From Polyodon spathula (taxonomy: Eukaryota; Chordata; Actinopteri; Acipenseriformes; Polyodontidae), in assembly GCF_017654505.1 (NCBI RefSeq), contig NC_054548.1:34237774-34301773 (forward strand): DNA of 64,000 bases, in the 5' to 3' direction. Shown here piece after piece: positions 10,911-23,369 of the stretch. The position numbers were made by a program, and so were the translations under genes. Numbering within the stretch: the stretch's first letter is position 1; the number at the start of each line of letters is the position of its first letter. Below the pieces are notes generated by a model. That model ran no database searches. It was not told the origin of the DNA and saw only the letters and a list, made by a program, of their open reading frames with translations.

Positions 10911-12870
10911 GATGGGACGTATTTTTTATATTTTATATACTTGCTGTAACGTTTTAGACAAAAAAATGTTGTATATTCTGAATTTTAGAATGTACGATAA
11001 TTTTTCTGAAAATACGATCATTTTGAGGTTTCAATACGATATTTCCACTTTTCAGAGAATGTATAATGTAAAATTATTACATTTGTTTTTTATATATACA
11101 GCTTGTTGAATAAAGTTATTTCTTAAAAATATACGTTGTTAGAAATGTGTTAATTATTTGATATGTATTATTAGTTTTTATTTCATATGTGTTTTTTTTA
11201 TGACATATAATTATTCCTGAATACTAACATGTTTCTACTTTCAATTTACAAAATACTCAGGGGCAGCCAATCTTGGCACTTGTAATCCTTTCCAAGCAGG
11301 ACTTTGTTTCAACCTGACCTGTCATGTAAATAAGGGATGTTAACTGAAACCTTCTTAACTTTTTAAAATGTGTTTATTAATTTATCTATTTATTTATTTA
11401 TTTAATTAATTGTTTTAACAAAAAAAGAAACCCTAAGGAAATTCATTGCAAAAACTGTACGGTAACAAAGTACCGTTAACTATATTCAAGCAAAACCCTC
11501 AAAAGTGCGGAAATTGCAAGTTAAGGTTAACAACAGACCTACTTGTAGGAACATTTAAATAATTGATCATTTAATGTTTGTCTGGGTTGATTAGTTCTCT
11601 TACTACAATACTTAAATTGACGTGTTCCAAAGATTGAGGATTTGCTATGAACACACATTCACGCGCAGACACAAGGAATGGTTAGTAGTATTTTATCAAG
11701 TACACAAATAATAAATAGAAATCAGGAAAGTCATAAAGTAAATCTTTTAGTCTTTAAGCACAAACACAATTCAAAACTCTCACTGCCTTAGCTGTGAATT
11801 AGTAGCTTGCTTACACACACCCACATCCAAGTACACACACTCAACTGAAATGATGCAGACAACCTTAGACTTTATCAAATTAAGCTTATTAATGGTATAT
11901 AGATTAAGTATATGCAATTAATTTCTTTTAAATACATTTTTCATACATTATTATAGTTACTTCATCAAGTTTCACAAAAAATTATTTCACACGCAAAGTG
12001 TGCAAACTAAATAATTAACAGTTCAATTCTATGTGAATGTGTAACAACTAATTAATTTAGTTCCATGAAAGGAAAATGCAACTGGAATTATACTCAACGG
12101 CTCCTTAAAGCTTAGACTTTTGGTCCGCTGGTTTGGAAATTCAATCTGTTGAAGTGTCCAGTACAAAAACTCTTCTCTGCAACAAAGTCTTCAATCCTGC
12201 ATTGGATCAAACTCGGCAATAAAGCAGTCAATTCTAGATAGAATCAACAAATAGCTGCAACAAAGACTTCAGTGCTCAGTATAGGATCCACAACAGCGCC
12301 CGTCCACTCTGTCCTCTTTGCTGAATCTTTAGCCTCGCTGGTAGCAGGGCACAGTTTATTTTGGATACTGTGGTTTTAGGTGTACAACAGACCCAGACTG
12401 GTTTGTCTGACAATAGTCTCTGTAAGTTTTATGGCAGTCCTCTAGCAGGGCCTCAGTCTCATTGCTTGTGGTCGTTGACGTTGGCTTGTTTCCTCATTTT
12501 GAGTCTGTTTTCAGGCAGAGTCCTGTCTTGATTCCATTTTTAGGTCGAGTCCCGGAGTTGCAGCTTTGCTTAGCAGAGTGACAGCACCTTGTTTGGCATT
12601 CGATGTGGAGCGCAAAATGTTCAATTTTGCTTAGATATTTATAGTCTTTCTCACTCTGCTGAGTAACTACTTTCATGAGGTCATTTGTGCATTTTGCCCC
12701 TTTAAGCTCCCAGTCCTTGGATGTTTTAATGTCCTTTTCCATTGGGACATCGCTAGTTTATGTCTTCCTTGCATCAAAATGATTGTTATTGCACGTGAAT
12801 TATCTGTACATAATTCAACTGTCCGCTCATTCTAATCCAGTCCACGCGCCGGTCCCCAGTAGGACACATA
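10911..12870. other. Non-coding sequence, nothing recognised
   Basis: AT-rich to about 12.1 kb. From about 12.1 to 12.75 kb the composition is more balanced and the phrase around gcaacaaagtcttcaatcc recurs imperfectly near gcaacaaagacttcagtgc, suggesting an old repeat or LTR-like relic I cannot name. Confidence 0.4.
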
Positions 12871-13120
12871 CAGTACCATGAAAAAGCATTTGCCCCCTTT
12901 CTGATTTTCTGCATATTTGCACATTTTTCACATTGAATTTGGCCAGATCTTTTCCTGGGTTGTAGTAATATATAGAGGGAGTCTGAGAGAAAAAATGACA
13001 CCAAAGTTTGGTGCTTCTTTCATTTGTTTGTAATCAAACATGCAATCTTCAGGAGTGAATAAGCTATTAACACAGAATAGACAGAGAGACGTGGAGTTTT
13101 GGTGAAGCTGAGTGCTTGCT

Positions 13121-13610
13121 TGCACTCAGCATTTAATAATTAAACAGAGTAGAAAATAAAAGGTTGAAAGACAAACAAAACACAGGACACTGCACTCATA
13201 GTCAAAACCAAGAGACAAACAAAACAGACCACACAGACAAACACGGTGAGCTGATATTATGATTTACTTTATGCTTTTACTTTCTCCTCTCCACACCCGT
13301 TCTCCACTCACCGAACACACAGCGCTGAGTGAGTGAAAACATGCTGCTTTTATGCAGCTGTACAGAGACTCGATTGCTACTCAATCATTCAATCGGAGTC
13401 TCGGTACAATTGCACGTGAATTAATACAGTGCAATTCCCTGTGCTCACATATTATTACATTTTACCTGCATGTTAAGTGCTGTGCAATCCTAAATACAAA
13501 ATATACATTTTAAACACTTGTGCTCGTAACCCATATTACATCCCATATACCAATGACTATACACTAACATTAACACACTGCACGCAACATACAACACAGA
13601 AATACACACA
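13121..13610 (-). repeat. LTR-like repeat family R, copy 1
   Basis: Related sequence occurs at 52616-53069 (same strand) and, in part, at 25253-25530 (opposite strand). Read on the minus strand it starts TGTGTGTATT, has a GCATAAAAGCAGC TATA-like box, and ends GAGTGCA, so LTR-like TG...CA borders are plausible. It interrupts transposon A upstream of its transposase. No target duplication is obvious. Confidence 0.6.
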
Positions 13611-13678
13611 GGGGAGGGGCAACATATCCACAGAGCCATATTGTCCAAATGGAGAAACAGTAATGAATCTTCCCAGGA

Positions 13679-14428
13679 GTGGCTGTCCTGCCAAAATCTC
13701 TCCAAGAGCAAGATGTAAAATTGTCCAGGAAGTCACAAAGAACTAGAACAACATCCAGGGATCTGCAGACCTCTCCTACCTCAATTAAGGTCGTTGTTAA
13801 TGACTCCACTATCAGAACGACACTGGGCAAAAATGGGATTCCTGGCAGAGTAGCACGGCGGAAACCATTGCTCACTATGAAGAACATGAATGCTTGTCTC
13901 AAGTTTGCCAAAAAGCACCTGGATGATCCTCAAGAGTTCTGGAACAACGTTCTATGGACAGATGAATCAAAAGTGGAACCTTTTGGCCAACATGGTCCCA
14001 GTTTTAGCTGGCGAAAACCAAACACTGCATTCCACAGTAAGAACCTCATACCAACAGTCAAGCTTGGTGGTGGTAGTGTCATGATTTGGGGATGCTTTGC
14101 TGCATCAGGACCTGGACGACTTGCCATCATTGAAGGAACCATGAATTCTGCTCTGTATCAGAGAATTCTACAGGAGAATGTCAGTTCATCTGTCCATGAG
14201 CTAAAGATGAAACACAGCTGGGTAATGCAGGAAGACAGTGATCCGAAACACACAAGCAAGTCTACATCAGCGTGGTTGAAGAACAAGAAATTTAAAGTTT
14301 TGGAATGGCCTAGTCAAAGTCCAGACCTAAACCTCATTGAGATGATATGGCAGGACCTGAAACAAGCAGTTTATGCTCAAAAACCCACAAATGTCACCGA
14401 GTTGAAGCAGTTCTACATGAAGGAGTGA
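13679..14428 (+). pseudogene. Tc1-family transposase, N-terminally truncated
   Basis: The 249-residue frame has the DDE catalytic order of Tc1/mariner: Asp in VLWTDESKVEPFG, Asp in MQEDSDPKHTSKS, and Glu in PDLNLIEMIWQDL about 34 residues later. The GGGSVMIWGCFAASG and FSWRKPNTA motifs are typical of fish Tc1 proteins, which are about 340 residues. The N-terminal DNA-binding helix-turn-helix part is mostly lost through frame changes and the insertion at 13121-13610. The second catalytic region has Ser for the usual Asn after Asp. Confidence 0.85.
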
Positions 14429-14463
14429 GCCAAAATTGCTCCATGGCGTTGTGAGAGACTAAT

Positions 14464-14614
14464 TGTGGCAGAATAATAATAAATCCAGCACTTCCGGGTT
14501 GTTGCTCCTCCGAAGTATTCCCGGAGCGTCCCGTTAGTGCTCTAAAATACAAAAAGGAGATGGGTTAGCCCGTCAGCCCACAACAAAGATGTCCCGTCTT
14601 TCAGCTCCCTGCTC

Positions 14615-14684
<70 letters not shown>

Positions 14685-14958
14685 CACAGTACCTTGCCAG
14701 AAGGAACAGAACCGTGGGCCACGCCCCCATTTGTACACTCCGTCCCGTCCCGATTGGTCAGTGAGGGCAACCACCGTCAACCAATCCCTGATTGCCACCG
14801 CGCTTCTCGACCGGGTCGATGACGTTGCGCACCGCGGCTCCGCCCCCTTTCCAGGTGGCCGACTTCCACCTCCCCTAGGGGTGACTGCTCCTCCTCCCTA
14901 ACGTCCTCACCGGTCGGAAGGGAGATCTAAAACAAGAATCCATTCGGTCTTTGTCACA
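14464..14958 (-). repeat. Solo LTR inserted in Tc1 transposon A
   Basis: The segment begins TGTGGCAG and ends TTTGTCACA, complementary ends as in LTRs, and is flanked by CTAAT (14459-14463) and CTGAT (14959-14963), a 5-bp target duplication with one change. The Tc1 sequence continues on both sides. An (CT)n array lies inside. Orientation is uncertain. Confidence 0.7.
14621..14682. repeat. (CT)n microsatellite
   Basis: Pure CT dinucleotides inside the solo LTR. Confidence 0.95.
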
Positions 14959-15272
14959 CTGATCAATAACTACAGGAAGCGTTTGGTTGCAGTTATTGCT
15001 GTTAAAGGTGACATAACCAGTTATTGAGACTAAGGGGGCGATTACTTTTTCACATGGGGGCATTGGGTGTTGCATAACTTTCTTTACTAAATAAATGAAA
15101 TAAGTATTAAAGTGGTGTGTTGTCTGTTCACTCAGGGTCCTTTTTATTTAATATTAGATTTTGGTTGAAGATCTGATAATATTCAGTGTCAAAAATATGC
15201 AAAAATGCAGAAAATCAGACAAGGGGCAAATACTTTTTCACGGTACTGTAGTTCAATCCATTTGCAAACCCG

Positions 15273-15412
15273 AGCAGTGGCACTGGAACCATTTTTAAAG
15301 TGGGGATGCTGAAAGCCATTGAACAAAACTGTAACCCATGTATGTGATGGAAGCCATGCAAAACCTGGGGGTGCTACCGCACCCCCAGTACCCCTAGTTC
15401 CAGCGCCCTTGA
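15273..15412. repeat. Short inverted-repeat element
   Basis: The left motif agtggcactggaacc and right motif agttccagcgccc are approximately complementary, and a stem of gggggtgc/gcaccccc lies near the right end. This looks like a small non-autonomous DNA element just downstream of transposon A. Confidence 0.4.
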
Positions 15413-15837
15413 ACCAGAGGCCTCCTTTTCAAGACTCAAGACACACAGTTTCATTAATGAGTCCAGTTACATTTCTAATACATGTTCATGTATTATCAAT
15501 TCAGGCAATATGTCCTATGTACTCTGAGGCACAGCTTTGTCCTCATGGAAAGGGGTGAAATTGGGAAGGCCTCATTATTATGCATCTATTGATCAGCCTC
15601 TCTCTGAGACTCTGCCCTCCTGCCACTCCCATCAGCTGGAGACCAAAGAAGTTCTGTTGGATCACTCCTCACTCAGGGCCTCTGCGAGGATTAGGAGAAT
15701 TAGGGTAGCAGTGGAGCCACATGCAGGTAGAGGTGCTTGTAGGCAGTGCATTGGATACTTTGTACAGTAATCTACTGACTCAGAGCTCATACAGGCTGTC
15801 TGATGAAGCAGGCTTTTCTCTCGGCAAGCCTACTAGG
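15413..15837 (+). promoter_or_regulatory. Upstream region and 5' UTR of the MTUS2 short isoform
   Basis: This transposon-poor, GC-balanced stretch precedes the MGQCCC start codon and should hold the promoter and 5' UTR of the short transcript. The frame is open upstream to another ATG at 15721, which has C at position -3 and is a weaker start context than the ATG at 15838 (A at -3, G at +4). No TATA box or CpG island is evident. The transcription start cannot be placed. Confidence 0.4.
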
Positions 15838-15891
15838 ATGGGCCAGTGTTGCTGTAAGACCTATTACTGCCTCCAGTGCCTGGACAAGACG
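15838..15891 (+). CDS. mtus2: MTUS2 short-isoform exon 1
   Basis: It encodes residues 1-18, [18 protein letters not shown], and ends at acg|gtaaat in phase 0. Gly2 would be exposed after Met removal and could be N-myristoylated, and Cys4-6 could be palmitoylated; this is inferred from the MGxC motif. The start context is strong (A at -3, G at +4). The exon is the alternative first exon of the short isoform. Confidence 0.85.
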
Positions 15892-18306
15892 GTAAATCTC
15901 TTTCCCTCCCCTTTAGAGACTTTAGAGGCGTAGGCTTGCATAAGCATGCTGAGCATAATTGAATTAAGTTGCTTTCTTCTTGTTGGGATTTCTGACAGGT
16001 TAAAAATACTGTTTAATGTCAAAACTAGGTTGTAATCATATTCAGCAGTTTTTTCTCACAGACTGCAGTCCCTTACATAATGTGATCTGCAGTCTCAAAT
16101 ATTTTGATCAGGTTTTATGAGGAGGTTTCAAATGTATGCCTTAATTTAAACTGCTACTCTGCTGATATTTTAACCATCCATTTTATTGTAATCAGTGGAA
16201 TATGCTGTTACAAATGCTTGATTGTCATTTGCCAGAAAAAAGAAAAGTTTCTGTTCCTGTTTATTTAAAATAGGCTACAGTGTATGGGCATTTATTTTTT
16301 TATTTTTTTTTTGCGTTTTGATGACAAAATTAAAGAATGGAGTTTTATTTTTGTCATTCTGTAGTTTTGTCATACATTCATTCATTAAATCAACTTAATA
16401 TTGAATACATCTAAATATATAACATAGCAGATGAATAGGCTATTTAGAAAGGAAGCTGTGGTTAGATATTGAAAAGAAAAAGGTCCTTGAGGGAAATAAA
16501 GGAATAATGTCCTCTAATAAAGCTGAGAATTACAATTCATTAGAGAAAACCTCTTGACAGAAAACCCCCTGTAAATTGTGCTTGTAAACTCGGACTTTAT
16601 GACTGCCTGCTGGCACAGAAAGGGTGGTAAAATTACAGCCAAGAGCTCATTGGCATTAGTTATGAGTGGAATAGGAAACAGAAATGACAAGATTGCTCCT
16701 TGTTATTTGTATACCTCTCAGGTGTTTTTATTTACAGCATTGTAAATCAAAATAAAAAAAATACAGAAAAAAACATGCATACTGTAAATTGGTTTCTGTC
16801 TCAAGTGTGTCTTTATGAAAACCGTTTAAGTGTGTGTATTTACAGTGTTCTCTCATTATAAAGTGATGCTTTGCACCGTGGAAAAAGTTATAAGGCGGTG
16901 TGGTCACGGTTCCCATTTGTCTCATAATAGCAGTAGTTTTTTCATTGTCAGGGGGAACACAAATTGCATAGGTCTCTTACCTATGGCTCTTGACTACAAC
17001 GTTATAAAGGGAAAGCACTGTTATGCTTTAGTTTCTCCTGCAGACCCCACTATAACAAACTAAGAAGTTGCAGTGGAAACAGCACAAAGAGCAGAAACTT
17101 CCTTAAGTTTATGATTTCCCAGATTCCTGATTTCTTGATCTCTCCTGCATGTGTTGCATCTTTTTTTTTTTTTTTTTTTTTTAATTAAACGTAGACAGCT
17201 TCTTTATTGTGCCTTTAGGGTGCGCATTCAGCTTCTATTATTGTATCATAAACAGCAGGTCTCCAGCTGCACTATTACTGTAGCTACAGTAAATTCATTC
17301 TTTGTTTAGTGTGTGCTATATCACTGGCTGATCATTGTAAATGTTGAATTGTAAGGAATGAGACAAGGAAAATGCTCGAACGGTATTGAGCTTTTGCCAA
17401 ACTGGTCCAAGTTTACAAATTCCGACTTACAGTACATCTGACCCTCTGTTTTCTTTCGCTTCTCTTACAGACATCTACTTTTCTGGTGCAGACATGTTTA
17501 ATATTTTCATCATATATATTTTTTGTACACCGTTTCTCTGCGTGCTCTATAGCCACATATATAATATGGTTGGAAATGATGGCCTGTGATTGGTTAAAAC
17601 CTCATCATAGGAGGAAAAATTAATACCTTAACTATTGCCTTAACATCCTTACACCACAGGGCAATAGTCTCCATCTGTCACATGATTGGATCACTGTCCA
17701 TCCCATCCCTTTTCAAAGGAACACCCTCCACCTCCACTTCAACAAGAAGTTAAAATGGCTGAATAAAAAAATTTAAAAAACTACTGAACAGCAATTCTGT
17801 GACTTAACAGAAAATCAATTATAAAACATACTACAAAAATAAAATAAAATGTGCAGTAGGAATTCAAAAACATTTCTGTTATTTATTTATATTATTTAGT
17901 CATTTACTTATGCTGTATCAGCTATATTTAAAGAAAATACTGTAAAGTCATAAATATTTGCGAACAAAATATTTGGCGAGTCATACTCATAAAACCTATT
18001 TTGCTCCAGAAATATTGACGTGGTGCACCAAAAAATGTTTACGTGAAAGCCGCGTTATAAAAAGCTTGCAAATACTTATGGCTTACAGTATATAAAGACA
18101 TATTTAATGTCCAACCTTGCCTCATTATTTTGACTGACTCATATATTAAATATGCACTGCAGACTCAGTTCATAGTGGAAAATTAAATGCCCCTTGGGAA
18201 GACTATTGTTACCTCCAGTGTATGTCTTTGGGCAGTATAGCCCCCTGTCAGTAACAATAGTCTTCTCTCTTAGGTAAATCATTTTCCACTACTGCCCTCC
18301 TCTCCA

Positions 18307-18378
<72 letters not shown>

Positions 18379-20022
18379 TGGCTTGCGAAAGTATTGACCC
18401 CCCTTGGCATTTTTCCTATTTTGTTGCCTTACAACCTGGAATTAAAATGGATTTTTATTTGGATTTCATGTAATGGACATACACAAAATAGTCCAAATTG
18501 GTGAAGTGAAATGAAAAAAATAACTTGTTTCAAAAAATTCTAAAAAATAAATAATGGAAAAGTGGTGCGTGCATATGTATTCACCCCCTTTGCTATTAAG
18601 CCTCTAAATAAGATCTGGTGCAACCAATTACCTTCAGAAGTCACATAATTAGTTAAATAAAGTCCACCTGTGTGCAATCTAAGTGTCACATGATCTGTCA
18701 CATGATTTCAGTATATATACACCTGTTCTGAAAGGCCCCAGAGTCTGCAACACCACTAAGCAAGGGGCACCACCAAGCAAGCGGCACCACCAAGCAAGCG
18801 GCACCATGAAGACCAAAGAGCTCTCCAAACAGGTCAGGGACAAAGTTGTGGAGAAGTAAAGATCAGGGTTGGTTTATAAAAAAATATCCGAAACTTTGAA
18901 CATCCCACGGAGCACCATTAAAGCCTTTATTAAAAAATGGAAAGAATATGGCACCACAACAAACCTGGCAAGAGAGGGCCGCCCACCAAAACTCATGGAC
19001 CAGGCAAGGAGGGCATTAATCAAAGAGGCAACAAAGAGACCAAAGATAACCCTAAAGGAGCTGCAAAGCTCCACAGCGGAGGTTGGAGTATCTGTCCATA
19101 GGACCACTTTAAGCCGTACACTCCACATAGCTGGGCTTTATGGAAGAGTGGCCAGAAAAAAGCCATTGCTTAAAGAAAAAAATAAGCAAACACGTTTGGT
19201 GTTTGCCAAAAGGCATGTGGGAGACTCCCCAGTCATATGGAAGAAGGTACTCTGGTCAGATGAGACTAAAATTGAGCTTTTTGGCCATCAAGGAAAACAC
19301 TATGTCTGGCGCAAACCCAACACCTCTCATCACCCCGAGAACACCATCTCCACAGTGAAGCATGGTGGTGGCAGAATCATGCTGTGGGGATGTTTTTCAT
19401 TGGCAGACTCTGGGAAACTGGTCAGAATTGAAGGAATGATGGATGGCACTAAATACAGGGAAATTCTTGAGGGAAACCTTTTTCAGTCTTCCAGAGATTT
19501 GAGACTGGGACGGAGGTTTACCTTCCAGCAGGACAATGACCCTAAGCTTACTGCCAAAGCAACACTCGAGTGGTTTAAGGGGAAACATTTAAATGTCTTA
19601 GAATGGCCTAGTCAAAGCCCAGACCTCAATCCAATGAGAATCTGTACACCACTGGAACCCATCCAACTTGAAGGAGCTGGAGCAGTTTTGCCTTGAAGAA
19701 TGGGCAAAAATCCCAGTGGCTAGATGTGCCAAGATTAAAGATACATACCCCAAGAGACTTGCAGCTGTAATTGCTGCAAAAGGTGGCTCTACAAAGTATT
19801 GACTTTGGGGGGGGGGGGGGGGAATACTTATGCACGCTCAAGTTTTCTGTTTTTTTGTCTTATTTCTTGTTTGTTTCACAATAAAAAATATTTTGCATCT
19901 TCAAAGTGGTAGGCATGTTGTGTAAATCAAATGATACAAACCCCCAAAAAATCCATTTTAATTCCAAGTTGTAAAGCAACAAAATAGGGAAAATGCCAAG
20001 GGGGGTCAATACTTTCGCAAGC

Positions 20023-20103
<81 letters not shown>

Positions 20104-23100
20104 GTGTTTTGCAGAAGTATTCACCCCGTGCAAAGTTTTCACATTTTGTTGGTACCCGAGCGTACTCCACGACGCTTTCAAATTAGATTTTACAAATTAG
20201 ATTTTTGTACTTGTGACGTCATTACGTACAGCTGTTTGTTCGCTAGAATCCAGCTTCATGAAAACCTGCTTTTGTACAATAAAATGTGCATGTATTTTTG
20301 TGCAAAATTTTGCACGTTCACTAGAAATGTGTTTGTCTTGTTCATAGCTATTGTTGACTGACATCTGTTTGAAAGAATAGGAGCACACTTAAAGAGCAAT
20401 GTTCTTGTATCGACATATGCTATAGGCTCAAGTAAATATACAGAATGTTGTAAAAAATCAAGCACTCACCAGGTATCTTCTGTTAAGCTTGAATATTTAT
20501 TATTATAACATCATTATGAAAAACAATGAAGCGCATTCACGCATTATTAAAACATACAGACCAACACAAAAATATGTATATCCAGGTCTAGTCTATTGTA
20601 AAATTGCAAACTAGCACACAAAATCATAATGGACCACTAGATGCAACAACAATAGATAAGATTATAAAAAAGCTGTAAACAATAGCGCCTCGTTCATGCC
20701 ACCAGGAGATTCAGTTTGCAAAGTGTGTATCCAAGAGGCTTCCCTTTGAAGTAACAGTTTATTACGCTCTCCATCTCGACGTGAGGTATTAACCACTTCA
20801 ATCCCCATGAATCTGAGAGTACAAACGCTATGCTGTTCATTAAAATGTCTCGCTGCAGGTGATCGTATGTCATTATTCCTAATAGCGCTTTTATGTTTAC
20901 TAATATGCGTTTTCAATTAACTAATGAGCTTACCCTCATAGTACAGACCACAAGGGCATTTCAACAAATAGACTACAAACTTGGTAACACAAGTAACATT
21001 TTATCACTGCATTGCAACTAGCGCAGTTGTGACAATTAAAGTTACCTTGTGGTATCTGTTAAAAAGTGAGACGATGGAATAAAAGTGTATTATCAAGGCC
21101 ATGCCATCAAGGCCATGCTGTAAAATAGTTTTAATTTCCGTAGCATAGGCAAATGTTGGATCTGATTTCAGAGTTAAGTAAAACGTTTGATCCGACAATT
21201 GTTTTAATACCTCCTGATGATACAATAAGATATCCTGAACCATAATCGCTTGACTTTTTACGACATGACTGACCTCTGTACCTGCTAAGTTGCTGCTGCA
21301 TTTTATATTTTATGTTTTGCTCTGTATTCATTGTGTTTTATGTTGTTTGCTGGGGTGGTGTGAGCCTCGTACCAGGTCATCATTGTAAATGATAATTTGT
21401 TCTCAATTGACCAATAAAGGTTTTGCTTTATTAATTGAAATTCTAAGATACGACAGACTAAAGTACTGCAGTACTTCATTCTTCCATGTGGGTGGAGACA
21501 GCAGCTGACAGTTACTGTATGAAATGTATGCTACATAAAACAAAAATAATAATTCTTCAAAATGTTCACCTTTTCTGCGTCATTTTTTTTGCAGAATGAA
21601 AGTGCCCTTGTGAAAGAGAAGGAACTCTCCATTGAGCTTGCCGGTATCCGGGATGAAGTGGGTAAGAGATTCATTTAATAAGTACATATTCTGTACAGTT
21701 TGATAGAATTACCTATCTTTTGGTATCCATGGACTACAGTAGAAGGGGGTAGTAATTTCCATTCCTTGGTTGCTATGGCAATAAATTCACATCCTAGGCG
21801 CCTAACCAGCTTTATGTTTATTATCAGCACAATTCAAATTACATAAAAGCTGTTCCAATATATACATTTATGTGTTAATCCTGTTAATTTATTCCAGTCA
21901 TGTAGTAACTAAACACTCATTATCTTTCGTATTATCATTATCTATCTATCTATTGTGAAAGAGTTTGCTGATTTTAAGGTTCGATTGCCCTTTTTATACA
22001 GACCCAGACAAAGAAATGTAAGGTTTTTAAGCACGTTGTGCGATTTTATTATTTAGAGAAATAAAAGAAATAAACAAAACAAAAACTCACAGGCAGGTGA
22101 CACTCATGAATTACACCGTGTAACAAATTTTTTTTTTTTTTTTTTGTTCCTGGGTAGTAAGTGTTATTTCCTAATTGCTTATGCCTCAAAAGTATAGAAA
22201 ACGGCTATTATTCCCCACAAACTTTGCTTTTGTGACCAGGACAGTGATATTTCAAAATATCACTATTTCCAATGGGAAAATGGGCAAATGTGTGTCTTTT
22301 CGTTCACATAAAGTCAGAAAAAAACAACATATGAATCCAAATTAACATGTATTTATACTAAAGTAATACAAAAATGACTACAAAAGATTTAGAAGTGAGT
22401 AGTTTTTCGAGATTTATGATTATACTGTATTTACTGCCATTTGTTGTGCCGGGCTTGAGGGTGGGTCGATCCATCATCCAGTGACCTTCCTTTCTGTATT
22501 CACCTCCTCGTCAACCCGTAAAGTAAAAAATTCCTTAACTTATTCCAGACTCCAACTACTACCTCATTCTTGATCAGACATTTTATTTGAAACAAATGAA
22601 AGCGTGGCATTGGTTGACTATTGCAGTGTTCTCAAAACATTAACAGATTCAAGCTAAATTTCATTAAGGTGTTACACAACACCTTGCAAAGTTTGCAAGA
22701 AACATATTATGTTATCTTTGCTGTGTTTTAAATAAATAAATGTGTATATATATAAAATTTAATAACATGTATATATATATATTATATATATATAATATAT
22801 ATATATCTATATATATATATATATATATTTAAACAAGCCTGTCGGAACGCTGAGTCCAAGTAAAGCGGGAAAGTACCGAATGGACACACAATTCGTGTTT
22901 GAGGTTCTGAAATTAAAACTTTTAATAAAGCAAAATAAACAAAGCAGAAAACAAAAACCTAGCTCTATACAAGCACTGACTACTACAAGCAGGAACCTAA
23001 CTTACAAACAGGACAGCTAAGCTGTTTACCTGTTAACACAAAAACAAACAAAAACACAGTTTTTACAAATAACTATTTTACAAAAGGCCATGCACAATAC

Positions 23101-23306
23101 CTTTTTTCCATACACCTGAGCACACTATCAAGAGGGCTCTCCACACAGAAGCCTTGAATAGACTGGCTGTACTCCTTTTAAACCCTGCACCTGGCTCTAA
23201 TTTACAATAATAGCCAGGTGCAGATGATAATGAACTAATAAAACAATTAAACAAAGCGTGCATACGCACATGTTTTTAGGCAGGGAGGAATTTAACCCTC
23301 CACCTG

Positions 23307-23369
<63 letters not shown>

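Larger units (their letters stand above)
12871..15248 (+). mobile_element. Tc1-like transposon A, carrying two later insertions
   Basis: The ends are inverted: cagtaccatgaaaaagcatt at the left and its complement at 15229-15248, with TA on each outer side as expected of the Tc1 TA target duplication. The + strand encodes a Tc1-type transposase relic. Two unrelated segments interrupt it: an LTR-like repeat at 13121-13610 and a solo LTR at 14464-14958. Removing both lengths leaves about 1.4 kb, a normal length for a Tc1 element. Confidence 0.9.

Noticed and set aside
14542..14822. Arg/Glu and Ser/Leu repeat open frames
   Set aside because: They are translations of the CT microsatellite inside a solo LTR.
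15721..15837. A longer N-terminus from the upstream ATG at 15721
   Set aside because: It is in frame and open, but its context is weak, its residues match nothing I know, and the MGQCCC start with a strong context is more plausible.
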